A stretch of DNA of 64,000 bases, taken from the NCBI RefSeq assembly GCF_047495875.1, contig NC_092458.1, positions 108,130,227 to 108,194,226 of the forward strand, given 5' to 3'. This stretch comes from Pithys albifrons albifrons (taxonomy: Eukaryota > Chordata > Aves > Passeriformes > Thamnophilidae). The notes beneath the pieces are model-generated. The model did no database searches. It was not told the DNA's origin and was given only the letters and a program-made list of their open reading frames with translations. Below are positions 46,456-60,063 of this stretch, one piece after another. The first letter of the stretch is position 1; every line of letters starts with the position of its first letter. The translations under genes and the position numbers were made by a program.

Positions 46456-49400
46456 TGATAACTTTGATTTAAGCACAAATCTTTTAAAACAATCCTCAAA
46501 AATGCTAGAAAATAGAGCATTTCAGATGTGCAAGTTTGACGATTTTTTTTCTTGATGTTTTGGCTACCATTGAAATTATTTACTTGTTTTCCTCAGAGCT
46601 GCTACCCTCTCCCTCCACCTCTTTACCCCCTGCATTTTCCAGTACTTACCTTTCAGGTGTAAAGAAGTTATGGTAGAGAATAATTGCATTTGTGTATGTA
46701 CATTGCTCTAACTTAAACAATAAGGTGCACAGTTGCATTCAGTTCAAATGATCAAAGCCAGATGGGGATGAAATGTTTCTGGTTTCTGGTTTTGGTTTTG
46801 TTTTTGGTTTTTTTTCCCTAAACAGGCCTGCTACTATCTGTGCTGATATTTGTTCCCCATTTATGCTGATCAGTGCATCTTTTGCCTTCAAGGATGCTAT
46901 TAGTAATTCTGCTTTGTGTTCATAAGCAGGAATCCATTGTGCAGCACTTGGAGAGCCACTCGGATGCAGGTAAAGAATATAACAGCTTGAGCAAGTGCTA
47001 ATTAGAACCAATTAAAGTTAATTGACCTCCTTTGGCAGTAAAATGTGTAATAGAACTTGCTCTGTCCTTGCAAAATGGAGATCTCGCCTCTAAGCATGAC
47101 GGTGAGCAGGGTTTCATGTAGCAGCCTGTAGTAATTATGTGGGTATAACAACCAGGAAGCGCCTTGCTACAATTTGTTCTAATAACTGGGCTCTACTGTA
47201 TCAGGCCAGTGCAATAAAAGTGAGATTTCTGCTTCAGTCTATTTAAAAACCTAATTTTTACAGAGCAAATGAGCATCCCAAGATGCTGATAGTAATCTCT
47301 AGGAATGAGTTGACAGAAAAAACAGAGTCCCTTTTATAGGTAAGTAATGGTGTAAGCATTAAAAAAAAAGGTGGGTTTTTGCCTGCCAGCTGGAAATGGC
47401 TCTGGTACTCAGAGGTTTTGTCTATCCTGAGTAGTGGGGGTAAGGACTGGTGGGCCTGCAGTGGTGCCTGGTCAGGGTGAAAGCTCTGCCTCCAGTTTAG
47501 CTCCCTGCTGAACCTTGCAAGGAGGTTGCCTTCTGCAGACTTCTGTTTGAAAAGGGGCGCTGGCTTCCACTCACCTGAGGTTTGTGGTGCTGTGAGGCTG
47601 GTTTGGACACAGTCAGAAGTATCCAAACGAAAGAGAGAAAAAGAGCAGGGGAAAAGAATGAGGGGTAGGAAATGTAAACTTGTATGAATTCAAAAGCATC
47701 AGTGGTGGGTGCTAAACTGTAAATCGCTGTGAAAAGTTGAAAAGCCATTCTTGTTAGTAAAACAGAATTGATCCAGTTTCCATGACCGTGCTTTGCTGAC
47801 TTTTTCCTTGGCAGGAACTGAATGCGACTGATTTTGCTGCTAACTTGGCCTTACTATGAACAGCAATAAAGGTGTTAGTCAGGTGGGGACTTTGATGTGA
47901 CCAATAACATCACTCTCCCTTCAGGGAATGTTCTGTGCTGGCTTGTTAATGAATTTCTTTCCTAATGAGTATCATTAAAAACCCTTTGATTAGCTATTTG
48001 CGTGAATGCCCTTCCTTTTTCCTCTAAGCTCCTATTTGCACTAGTGGCAGCAAGATTTTGCCCTAGGCAGAAAGTGTGGAGCTTTTCCCTACCTCATGAA
48101 TACAAGTCTGAGGCAAAAAGCAATAGGAAAGAGTTTAAAAAAAAAAAAAAAAGGGTCTCACGGATGAGTTGAAGTTATTTCCTACACATGTACAACCTGA
48201 GCAGGCACCAGCATTCAGATGAGAATGTCATTAGGGGAAATGAAGAGCAATAGGTAGTGATGGTGAAGCATGCAACAATAATTTACATACACCTCGAGTG
48301 CCAACAGGCAGAGAAACAAATAAAGCTATAACCTGGGGAAAGGGAATGCCAGAGAACAAATGGACCGCAACAAGCAAACAAAAAATGCCATGTCATAAAA
48401 TGTAGCAAAAAGCCTGGGAAACAAAATTAAAAACAAAACAAGGCATTTCAGATCCCAGGCCCCTTAATGAGATATTGATGGCATAGAGATTGCCTACTCC
48501 TATGCAAGACAAAGGAAGACTGAGAAACACAAAAACAATTAGGAAACAGATTTGGCTATCTGAGGTTTAATAGAAAGAGATGTGGCATAGCAGAGTACAA
48601 TTAATCACCAATTGCCTGAAACACTTCCTTCTCCCAAGCTACTGCAGACCTATCTCCCCAGCTCCCAGTCTTAAAATGGCAGGCACATGATCTAGTTTGT
48701 ATTTAAAATAAACCTCTTTCTCCTATTCCTTCCCCAGTCCCCCAAATCTCTCAGTGAACTGCAGATACTGATAAATAAATCTTTTGTAGTTACTCTGGTG
48801 TCACAGACTTCAAACTAGCTTCAGCCTGCCCACCCCCATCTTCCTTGTCTTTTCCCATGAGGCATAAACTTCATCTACATATTTTCTACTTTGTTGTTAG
48901 GCATATAATGAGGCTTTTCTATTTTTGTCCTTCTTTGCCCAGAAAGCTGTCTTAGACATGTCACACTTAGGGATTTATAAAAGTTCACTTTATATTTGAT
49001 CTATATGGAATATGAGTTTTAATTTTAAACTAGGTCATTTGGTGCCTTTAGAGCATTTGTTACTAAGGGAGAGCCATTGATGAGTCTTGATTTGAGTGGT
49101 TCAGCCCTGTGTACGGAGCCTGAGAAACTCAGAGGGGAATGATCACAGTTGCAGAAAGATTCCGGCCATGTGTCACAACCCACGTCTACTGTGCCTCATG
49201 TGATTCCCTGCGTCAGTGGCCAGGTATTAATGCATGGAAGTGAACCTTAAAACATCCAAAATTGTGACAACCTGCAAATAAATCTTGGGTCTGGTGAAAT
49301 TTGTGATAAAATTTTAATCTTTAACCAAGATGAAATATTTGTTTTCAGGGCAGTCTCTGTAGTGTATTAACAGACTTTTGCCCATCAAAGGGTTGTGTAG

Positions 49401-52346
49401 CTTACAGCCATGGGACATGCAAACATATTCTGATTTTTCTCTACATGAATGTTTGTGCACATAAAAACCTGTTTCCAAACATGGAGCTTTGAATTCCTTT
49501 CTATTATAGTCCATATGTTCTTTTTGATCTTTTGGGGGTTACCCAAATCACAAGCACTTAGCTAAGAATATTCAAAGAACAATCAATATTTTCATATTCT
49601 TTGCAGTCTCCTCCAGGACCATGAAAGAGAACAAACACCAATTTCAGTTTTCAATTGCTGATATGTTCGACTTATGATTTCATTTAGGGATTTAGGAGGA
49701 ATGATTTTCATAGAAACCAATGTCAATGAGATAATTAGAAACTAACAGTAAAAGTACCAGACCTCTGAGATCTGGTAAGTACCCTTGTAATCTAGCTGAG
49801 GATAAAACCTTTCAGTACTTGTACAACTACTTTTTCTTTAATTAATTGGATCATAGAATTACAGCATTTTGTAAAATTCCTGGTAAGTTTTCTGGGTGAA
49901 GAAACTTGACTTTGAAACTGAGTTGCTCTAATCAGGAATTCTTGCTTGGACCAATATATGGACTTCTGTGGGATAAGCAAATCTCACATTCCTTTATAGG
50001 AGTAGCAGCACTTTTGGGAAAAAAGGAAATAAAGAAGTTATCAGAAGACAGGTAAACTCAGCATCCTTTAGTGAATACTTGGGGTTCCCTTGATTTTGGT
50101 CCCTGTGTGGCATAAGCCAGGAAATGCTTGGTTTGGCAGAGATGACTCTGTGCCTGCCCTGGCACCTCTCACCTCACCAGTCACTCTCAGAGCTGGATCA
50201 GCCATGGGAGTGGAGGATAAGCAGAAGAAAAACCAAGTGAGGGGAGAATATGAGGACATGTAGTATTTCAACAACAGTTTTCAGAACAAAAAATAATTCT
50301 TTTTTTTTTCCAGACAGTTCTGTAGCACATTATGTTTCTGGTACACAGAAATGCATCTTTTGCCTGCAGCCCATTTTTTTTATTTACATTTGGGTGCATT
50401 TAAATACTTGTCTCAGAAAAGAAAATTTCAGAACCAAACCTGTTATTAACCATCACAACATTATGGGACTGTTTTCAGTGCAGGCCACTGACTATCAATA
50501 TTGGGATGTGTCAGTGAATTGATTATCGTTCGTAAACAGTTTCTAGTGCTGACAATAATAATGACAGAATGCTCTTAATTGGTCCCAGGGAACAAAAAAT
50601 AGACACAAAATTCTCTCTTAATTTTTTTTTTATTTTTTATGGTGAATGGCTGGGTTTTTTTCTCCAGCACTCAATATTTTCATTGTAGTCTTAAGTGTGT
50701 TTTGAAGCATCTTATGCTGTTCACTTTCTTAAATCTGTTTATTAAACTGAATGTTGTTGAGCATGAGGCTGACATTTGGTGATTCTCATGCAGTTTCTAA
50801 TAGCTGCAGGGTGCTCATTTTTGGAAGCAGTTTTATGATGCTACAAAATGTCTCCTCTGCTTTTGCTGGCACATATCATACCATAAAGCTGAAGTGGAGC
50901 TGTCAGGACAGCATGTCTCTATTTAGCAGACCATTGTTTGTCATCGAACAGATATTCTTGGAGTTTTTTCAACTACAGCATTGTTGCCAATGGTTAAAAT
51001 TTCAAAGCTTCATAATTGACTGCGCACAGGAAGATGAATCCAGCTGGCAAACTTTCTACTTTTACAATTTTTGTAAAAGTCGTCAACAGGGGAGCCAATA
51101 ATTTTCGCTCTCTGATGAAGTCTTCATTATGGAGCATCTGAAACCTTGTTATAATGTGGATGACCTTGACATTATATTTGCAGTTATGTGCTTGCACTTC
51201 TAATAGCACTCATACAATGAGAATTGAGCACACAAAGAGCCTCTGAAAACAGAGTAACTAAATTTTCCTCTGCATTCATCCAGCACACAGGTTTAAGAAG
51301 GTTCTCTCATGTTATTTACAATGTCTTTGTCAGGTTCTTCTTATTTTAATTCCCTGGTATATAAAACCTGGTGAATGTCAGCACTTGTAACTATCACTTT
51401 TCAATAAACACAATCTACAGGGATGTGAGTCGTGTAGGACACGAAAAAGAGTAGGTCACTCCATAATGAGCAACTGGAAAGGGAAGACAAGTTAACTCAA
51501 GACACTTTCTGTGTTTGTCAGATTTAATTTGAGTTTTTTTCTGTGCACAGATTTCAGAAACACTTGTCACAGGTGGTCAAGACGTGCAAGGAACAACTAC
51601 AATAAATAATAAGGCTATTGTGCTATAATGGTATCATAACACCTGAAGCAGCCATAGTAGCTGTTGTTTCATCATTCGTCAGCATTGATTTTATTATTCT
51701 GAAATGAAATTATTACAACTTTGACCTGCTGGTGGATTCTGTGATATCGAGGAAATGTTAATAACAGAGGTGTTTTTTGTCTCTCTTCCTCTTCTGTTTT
51801 TTTTGCCTTCTACTCCCCTGCAATACACTCAGGTTCATCTTACTTGAGGTGTAGCCAATTATCAGCATAACCCTGCTGATAAAGCACTCCTGGATGGCCG
51901 TACTGGAAAAAGAAACCAACAACAAAAATAATTGGCCCAATGCTGCTAAAAGAAGCTTTATTTCCTGTTTCTCTTTATAGAACTTCTGTCAATTTTCATA
52001 TCTCTCCAGAAAGGAATTTCTTATTTAGAAAAACAAATTAACTTTTCCTTCAGAGAAACAGTTTGATCTGAGCATTAATTCACTTCCAGGCAGAATTTGA
52101 TCCTTATCGCTTCATACACATTAAGCACGATCTTACCTACAGCAATCCCAAACAATAGGTGGAGTTTCCTCAGAGTGCAATGTCTATCCCAGGCTGCTCA
52201 GATAGGCCACTCAGACCTTCCTTATTTCACACCAATATTCTTAAATTTCTTATGTCCTATAGTCTTGACTCTAACATTTATGATGTATCTTTATTTTAGT
52301 ACTAGCTTCAATATTCTTAATTTTCTTACCCACCATTTTCCTTCCA

Positions 52347-52372
52347 TTTGTTTGTTTGTTTGTTTGTTTGTT
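52347..52372 (+). repeat. (TTTG)n microsatellite
   Basis: Six perfect TTTG units plus TT. Confidence 0.95.
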
Positions 52373-55300
52373 AAAGATACAATTTTGTTCTTTGATCCTC
52401 TTCTACAGATTGCACTTGATTTCTTTGCTGTTTGCATAAGAAAAATCAGAGTCTAATGTTCACTCACAGCAGAATAATTTACAGGTACACTTATGTACCT
52501 GTTAAGGTAACATTTTTTAGTCACTGGTATTTTTACCACTTTTACAGGTGTATGTTCAGAGGTTCCTTCCTTTGGTAACAAGTGTGATGTGAAAAAGCCT
52601 GGCCAAATAAAATTCTGAATTTGAGATTTTTCACCTCTCCTAGACAAGCCTAGTTCCCTCTGTGATAAGTTATATTTACTATGGTGCAATGCAGTTTTTA
52701 ACAGTTTCATATTTTCTCTTCCAAAATTTTCCTTCAACTACAATAGTTATACCTGGAATGTCAATGAACAGTTCAGCCTCTCTGAGTGTGCATCCACGTA
52801 GCCAGTTAGGCATTTGGAATGGCTTGAGTTCAGCACAGCTAGTTAGGGAGAGTCAGAACACAGCCAGAATTAACACTCAGCCATGGTCATAAATCATCAT
52901 ACAACCTGGCATTGACAAATTGATCTTGGCCTGGAACATCCAGGAGCTTTGTGAGAAATCTGGCCAGGGCAGGGCTAAAACATTAACAGCAGGCATCCTG
53001 GGATATGCTTTCAAACTTCTGTGTAGAGGTGGATAGGTAAGCAATATGCTTTGTGGGCAATTTTCCAGGAAAATCTATTGAAATTTTTAATTTGTCTTCA
53101 ATTACTTTTCCTAGAATTTTCTTTCAGTTCGGTTGCTGTCTTTGTTATCCCAATGAGTAAGAGCAAGGTGGATCTAGGATGATAGTCAGGCTCATCTGTC
53201 AGCAGTAAGATGAGAAAAATAGCAGGCCAGTTGCAATTTAGTGCACTGAACATGGCTGTTAAAGGGTAACCAGTTCATCAAACTTTGCTGGAAATTATGA
53301 GGCTTTTGGTTGGTAATTTAGGCTTCTAGTAGTTGGAAAACTGTTCTAATCAGACTCCAAAGCTGAGTATTTGTCACATATGTTAAATCTCCACAGAGAC
53401 TGAAAATAAGCTGAGAATTAATGAGCTTCTAATTTCAAGACTGATGTCTCCTGAATGTCTCTTTTTTTCACTTTTTTCCTTATCCGTCCTCTCCCCCTCC
53501 CTGGTCTTACACTTTGCTTTATACAAATTCCTTATCTCATAAACAGCAATTGAAGCACTTTCCTGTGCCTATGTGTGTATAATAGAGCTTAACCCGAACA
53601 GTACAAATAGGCCTTTTGGTATCTTAGTCTACCAGCAAGGGATTGGCACAGCTGGGAGCTGAGGGGAAACAGCTGTAGTAAGTTATTCTGTGAAAAAATA
53701 GCATCAACTTTGTACATAATAACACATTTCTTTTTAATTAATGTCACTGAAATGCTTCTATCTAAACATTTTCATGTTTCTATTAGCTGCTAATCTTTGT
53801 CTTTTCACTTTACCTTTTCCCTATATTCTTTATGCCATCTTCCAGTCTTTACTTCTAGCACAGTTTCTCCCTCTTTTTCTAGCTTTATTTTTTTGGCTTT
53901 TCCCATCCTGCCTCCTCTCTAACAACCTTTTTCTCTGCTTTGTCTGGGATTTCCAACTCTCATGCTACTCTCCAACAGCATTCTTTCCACCATCTAATTT
54001 TCCAAGATCCTTCGTTCCTCCATCTGCATTGCTAATGTGAAATTCACTACTTTAAATATGTCATTCTAAGAAATGAATAGCTAAATCTCTGAGCATGCCC
54101 ATGGAAACTAGATGTCTTCAGGAAAATGAGGAGAATAAAATTCACTTGAGTGCTGATGTGACTGATAGCCCTGTGTTATCATCTACCTGATTTCTGCTTG
54201 TTACAAAGTGTTAAAGGATTTTCTTACACCTGTATGTAGGTGTATAACCAACAGAGAGGAACTCACAATTTGCTACTAACATATTAGATATTAAAAAATG
54301 TAAACAGAAAAAATCAATCTTTATGAGGGGTGGGGAGCAGACCAAACTGGTAATGCCTATTTCTTTTTTGTAATTTCCGTGGTGCTGTTCCAGAAAAAAT
54401 GTAGAACTGCTTGCAGGCCCTTTGGCTGGGTAGTGTAAACCTAAGTACAGTAAAATAGTATTCTTTTTCCTCATTAAAGTATTATGAGTCCACTTTGACA
54501 TAAAATCCATAACATATGGATTTGGGGAACTCTGAATCATTAATAACACAATGGCTTGTTTGTGGAATAAATATAGGGGAAAGATGAAGTGGAAATTAAA
54601 TGTAATTGAAAAGGAAGTGAATTTTTGCAGATAAAATACTTTACTACTATGGTTTAGTCTACTGGTTTAACTGTAAATGAGAACAGGTTAGGATCATATT
54701 TTAATCCAGGTAATTTCAAGTACAACTGGAAGTACTGTTCTCATCTCCCAGTGTTTTTGAAAATCAACAAACAAATTATCCCCATTTGGGGCAGAGTTTT
54801 CCTTTTGGCTGGTGACCACTGGGCAGTCAGGTCTCGTGGCAGCAGCGCAACCATCAGCAGGGCCACACAGGCAGTGGAGGTGTTATAGGCAACCTGCAGG
54901 GCTTTAGGTCAAATGTATAATGGTCCTATATACCGACTGCTCATTCCCTTCTCTTGGGGAAGAGAAAGACAGTCTGAGCTCCTTGTGTGTCCTTCATGAT
55001 GCTGAAACAGGGAATACCAAGTTTAGTTTTAACCGTACTCCCTGTTGAGGATTTTGAGAGTTGCTGTGGTTTTCCTGGAAAGAGTGGCATCTGCAAGTCC
55101 CCATTAACTTCTCTGGTGTCTTTTGCCTCTACCTGTACGGCTGGTTAAGGTCGAAATACCTCAAAGCAGCTTTTTCTTTCCCTCATGCTGCTTGCAGAGA
55201 GGTATCCAGGAGAAACCTGTAGAATGAGGATGTCAAGAAGGTACTGACTTTGGAGGGGCGTGGGTGGTGGGGGGGTGGTTCTGAGAGGCTGTCAGGGTAT

Positions 55301-57171
55301 TGGAAACAGGAAAGCTGAATCTCCTTCTCTTTGTCCCATGTGCCAGGTCTTTCTTTTTCACTCCCACTGCCTCCTCTTCCAGATTCTGTGGGGTTTGTGC
55401 CTATCTCTCTAAGTTATGGAAATATTTCATCTTTTGATTTTCACTGCTTGGATGCTGAAAGGTAAATCTCCTTGGTACAAAGATAAACAAAATAAATCAT
55501 GGTAGAGTGTTGCCGTGTTCTCATTTTCCCTTTTCCAGCATGAGATTATGGTTTCTGTGTAGACTGGAACCACAAAATTGCATTGACTGCTCTTGTCTTC
55601 TGGCACTGCTAACTAGGAACATAGAGATTTCACAAGGAAATCTCCATTTTCATGAAGTATTTAAATAATCTGTTAAAGCTTTTATATAAGTAGGGAATAG
55701 AAATTTTTTACCATTTGTTTTCTAGAGAGCTGCAGTAGCTGAAGAGTGGATGGATTAGTTGCTGGTATTTGTTGTTACAACAATTGTCTTATTCCAAGCC
55801 TTTAAAAAAGTCCAAAAAATTTTTGATACATATGTACTCCAAATGCTTGGCAAGTGTTTTCTATTGGCCCTACACTAGAGCAATATTCAGGTAAATTGTT
55901 TCACAGTGTAGATTACAGACTGGCAGGACTGTATGGAAGGGCAGCAAGTTGCAGAAGTATCCAACTGGTAGTCACACCACCACTTACCAATAATAAACAA
56001 TCATCAAAACGGAGGGATCAAGTTACTCTGAGCCTCTCAAACTGGTTTTGGTCAAGCTTATAGAATGAATTAATACCAAATTGTGAAGATAAAGAAAGAA
56101 TATTACTAAAACTAATCTATTACTTATTAAAAATATACATTCTGTCTAATATATATCGTCTGAAAATACAATATATAAATACACCAGCATTTTACAAAGA
56201 TTCACAGATAAAGTATGCAATAAAAACTTCCTCTCTTCTAGTTTGTTGTCACCAATAAAAACATGTTGAAAAGAGTCCTCATAACCTGAGCAAGATTTGT
56301 ATTTTGACAAAGTATTGCTCATATAAGCAAGTTTCATGAACTAATAAGCAGTCCATTGATGTGGGAATTATAGAATTACCTCTTAAATGAAAAAATAAAT
56401 GCCACAGGTTTTGTAGAACATTATATTTTGTGTCATTGTCTGACAAATTTGTTTTAAAATGTAAAAGGATTTAAAAAGATCATTACTTAAGCTAGGATTA
56501 GTAATAAATAAGCAAAAGCTTTTTTGCTAAAGTCCTAGGTGAACAATGGCACTTGAAAATGAAACACTGGCAAAATGCCCATCTCCTCTGGGAAAAGACA
56601 GGGGAGCCAGCAGCTTCTCTTTGTAAGCAAACAGCCCACAGAACACAAGTGTCTTCCTAAAGCATTAAGAGCTCCTCAACAGGGCACAGGTTTTTGTGTG
56701 GTTTTGTGATTACCTGTTTAATCATAAGTGATGGTTAAATTCAGAGGTAAATACAGGGATGGTACATTTTTTCCATGTGCTCTTTGAGGGTAATATGCTT
56801 AGATCTAAGCTCATTTTCCCCTCATCTGTGTGTATTTGGTTCTGGTTTCTTAATTTCCTCTCCAAATATGTCTTGCAAGAATGAAAAGACTGAAATGTGA
56901 CCACAGACTTTAAGAACAGATTTTTCTCACACATGTTTTTAATTTTTTTAAAATATATATCTTACTGGAATAAGACACATTCCAGCACACACAAAGAGTA
57001 GAATGTTCCTACTGAAGAAGTTCACATACAAGATACTTGCACAGTACCTCGTAATGATCTACCTGTGTGAAGAAGGTTCACACATCAAAATAAATACAAT
57101 AGCAAATTCATAATTTTGTGTGTGAAATATTAAATAGTAGAAAGAAATCTTTTACTGTGAATTTCAGGAAC

Positions 57172-57333
57172 AGGTGACCCAGTGAAACTGTGGATGCCAC
57201 ATCCCTGGAAGTGTTCACGGCCAGGATGGATAGGGCTCTGAGCAACCTGCTGTAGTGGAAGGTGTTCCTTCCACTGTGTGGTGGTGTTCCTTCTTAAGGT
57301 CCCTTCCAACCCAAATAATTCTATGATTCTATG
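57172..57333 (+). mobile_element. CR1 LINE 3' end, sense orientation
   Basis: The sequence runs ggatgccacatccctggaag, tgttcacggccaggatggat, gctctgagcaacctgctgta, gtcccttccaacccaaat and ends in two exact octamers ATTCTATG ATTCTATG (57318-57333). This is the classical CR1 3' end and the strongest sign that the host is a bird or a close relative. Only the last 160 or so bases remain. Confidence 0.93.
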
Positions 57334-58230
57334 GCCATTGGGCCAGACTGGGCTAGAAGCAGCAGCAAGAGTTCACTCCACCTTCTCTAAGGACTGTGAG
57401 GCAGGAGGAGCTGTTCTGTCCTTGCCTGGCTAACCCATGATCCCGGGGCAGGAACTGCTGGGTCTTTGTGTTCAGGCCAGGAGTGAGTTTGAGCACAACA
57501 GTGCTTGGTGAGGCTGCCACACAGGGCATGTTGGCAGAAACCTGTGGTTCTTCTCAGAGCAGCTCTCTGGTCTCTTATGTGGCAATCAGAACCAGGTTTT
57601 GTTTCCACCTCCTGCCTGATTCTGAGCATCCGCTAGTGCTGAAGAATTACCTCTACAAGAGTAACCAAAGAGATATTGCTTTAATGCTTAGGATCTTATT
57701 CGGGGAAAGGCTGCATTTATTTCTGCATAAAAGAAGGCTCTTGGGAGGCTCATACCTGTGACTTGTATACAAAAGAGAGGATATGCTCACTTGGTGCAAA
57801 AGTGTGTACTAGGGATCTGAGTTGGGCACATCAGTACTGGGAACTGCATCCAGGACCAGCAATTCCCTGTCCTCGGGGCCAAGCGAGGTGGAATGGCTGT
57901 GTCCTAGCTGCTCTGCACCAGCCTCCTGTAGATCCTGCTGATCGCTGCGCTTGGCTTGCCCCGGTATTCCTCAGCGCTGAAACATCATTGTTCTCTGCAG
58001 GTTTCTTCTTGAGTTTACAGTGTCTGAGATACAGTGAGAATCGTGCTGCACCATGAACATCTTTAAAGCCCAAAATTGAGGTACTTCATGGGAGCCATGG
58101 GATGTACAAGACAGCAGAAGGACTTGGGGCAGTGGTGAGAAGGTGTGTTTGTTTCCGAGGGAATTTAGTTTATGTTGTTTTATCTCGATATGGATGGAAC
58201 AGAGCAGCAAAATATTTAGATTATCCCTAC

Positions 58231-58330
58231 AGAAAAACCAAATAAACAAACAAAACAAAACAAAAAACAAAACACACAAAACCCCCCCAAACAAGCAAAC
58301 AAACAAAAAACAACCCATACCAAAAAACAA
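58231..58330. repeat. A/C-rich low-complexity tract (CAAA-type)
   Basis: About 100 bp of AAAC, AAC and AAACAAAC units with a short C7 run in the middle. It could be the tail of a degraded retroposon, but no body is seen. Confidence 0.85.
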
Positions 58331-58736
58331 TTTAAAACCTCCCTGAGGTCAAATGCATCTTTTTCTAAACTTGTGCCAATCCTTCTGGCTGTGAGGGAAA
58401 CTCAGAGGGGCATCCAGCAGCTCTGCAGTAATAGTTTGAATGCAACAGTGCTCAGGTCACCATTTCTCCTGTTTCCCAAAATTGCTCCTATTTTAAGCTG
58501 TTAATTTACAGACTTAAATCATGTTGGCTTTGTAATAGATGCAGATACTCCCCAAACAGATAATGTTTTCAAACAGGAGATCTCATCCAGTTTCTGGGCC
58601 CTATACCCCGGACATGAAAATAATAGCAGATTTTGGATTACCTCTAATAGCTTCTTCTGTAAATGGGTGCTTTAGCTACCCCAAACTAAGGAGCAAGCAT
58701 TGGTCTTTTTGAACTGCAGAAAAATGGGTGCACCTC

Positions 58737-58738
<2 letters not shown>

Positions 58739-58769
<31 letters not shown>
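58739..58769 (+). repeat. (TG)n microsatellite
   Basis: About 15 uninterrupted TG units, ending at tatggc. Likely polymorphic. Confidence 0.97.
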
Positions 58770-58772
<3 letters not shown>

Positions 58773-59740
58773 GCACATTTATGGTTTCTAAGGAACAAGT
58801 CAGCAGAATGCTGCTATAATGCTCAAGGAAACAAATTTAGAGTTTCCACATGTCTCTGATCCTTTGGATTAAAAGATTTTAACATATTGTTTTCTGTTAA
58901 ATTCAAACAGTTGTTTCTTGTGGATTTGTTGTTTTGTTTCTGTGTTGTTTTGGGTTTTTTTTTTCAAATGGTACAGAATAATGTCCATGTTTATATTCTG
59001 TATTCCATATCTGATGCTTTTGGTGTTAAGTATGCATTCTGCGTGTGTTTTACAATGGCTGCCCCAACGCACACACTCCACATATGTTTCCTCTCCTGAT
59101 TTGAATAGAAATCTAACACTGCAAGTGAAGAATACTGAACTACTGTTTCACAAGCTGTCATTTAAGTGATAGGTGGCAAATTGGAATTTTGCCATGCAAA
59201 TTAGTTAATGCTCAGATGAAGCCAGTGTTTAACTATTCAAATAAGATCTCAGTCTTGATCAGCTGTTTCAGCTTATATCTCCAGTGAAGCAGACAACTAG
59301 CTTTCAGCTGGAGCAGACAACTAGAACTCCACAAAATCATCAACTCTGTTCACTTAGAGCCATCTCAGTAGATCAAATGATGTTCAAACAGCACTGATCT
59401 GTAACTATCAGCTGGAAACAGCCATAGATGTTGTTTCTTCAGGCAAAAAATTGTGATAGTTGTTGGTATTTTGAAAGCAAAATTTACATCTGTGGAATCC
59501 ACTATATCCAGAAATGTAAAAATACAACAAACTCACAGTGTGACCTTTCTTTTAACAAGAACATATGTAAAATTCACACACAGAGAATAGTATATTTAGA
59601 ATCTTAGTGGAAGCCAGGAGTAACTCCTACAGCAACGTTCCCTAAGCCTACATTTTGTATGTGTGTAACCTTTCTTTCAGCACTTTGCTACTGCTTTTGT
59701 TTAGTGGAGACCTTTGAAATCTGGAAGGAAGAAAGCCCCT

Positions 59741-60063
59741 TGGCTATACAAAATGCCCTGCCTCCCTGACATCCGATGCCGTCAGATCTCGGCAGCTAAG
59801 CAGGGTCAGCCCTGGATTAGTACTTGGATGGGAGACCTCCTGGGAAATGCCGGGTGCTGTAGGTTCTAGTCCTGAGGACTTCACTGGCACTGTCCAAGCT
59901 CGCTCGGCCGTGGCAGATGAACCTCAGGACTTAAACGGTGGGGCCAGTTCTGCGCACGCTGAGCCTCACCTAAAATCCACTGCGCAGGCTGGAAGGGCAC
60001 ACCCACGTGGGGACAGCCCTTCCCAAATCTTCGTTCGTGAAGCTGAGCTACACACATACACCC
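59741..60063 (+). mobile_element. 5S-rRNA-derived SINE, same family as 34906-35180 (copy 2)
   Basis: The first 127 bases (59741-59867) align along a whole 5S rRNA: ggctatac at the start, gtcagatctcggcagctaag, cagggtcagccctggattag, tacttggatgggagacctcc and ccgggtgctgtaggttct at the end. The internal control regions of a 5S promoter are kept. The family body follows: gaggacttcactggcactgt, aagctcgctcggccgtggca, gggccagttctgcgcacgct. A 3' part absent from copy 1 comes next (cacgtggggacagcccttcc, tcttcgttcgtgaagctgag) and a CA-rich tail (ctacacacatacacc). The tRNA-like head of copy 1 is missing, so this copy is either 5'-truncated or a 5S-headed form. No clear target-site duplication was found. 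It is not a functional 5S gene because of insertions and its attached body. Confidence 0.88.

Larger units (their letters stand above)
44211..57171. other. Intergenic region downstream of ROBO2
   Basis: About 13 kb with no gene that I can support. Contents seen: the palindromic remnant at 44430-44510, A-rich tracts (46389-46455 and 48136-48152), a (TTTG)n run at 52347-52372, a pyrimidine-rich + strand at about 53,780-54,030 and a G-rich run at 55254-55277. Two overlapping, oppositely directed open frames of about 600 bp at 45898-46555 look accidental. AT-rich blocks with homeodomain-type TAATTA/TTAATTG sites near 46,999-47,024 could be regulatory. In other vertebrates a long gene-poor interval separates ROBO2 from ROBO1, which fits this picture. 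Confidence 0.7.
57334..59740. other. Intergenic stretch with simple repeats
   Basis: A moderately GC-rich block (about 57,340-58,080) without recognised content is followed by an A/C-rich tract (58231-58330) and a TG microsatellite (58739-58769). No gene is visible. Confidence 0.7.

Noticed and set aside
45898..46555. Protein-coding genes in the two long overlapping frames
   Set aside because: No domain, no splice context, low-complexity sequence inside, and both strands open over the same bases. Reported only as an oddity.
52097..52456. 119-codon hydrophobic open frame
   Set aside because: Its composition reflects T-rich DNA and a (TTTG)n repeat; there is no signal of a real protein.
59741..59867. 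5S rRNA gene
   Set aside because: It aligns along the whole 5S rRNA but has insertions and substitutions and continues into a SINE body shared with another copy.
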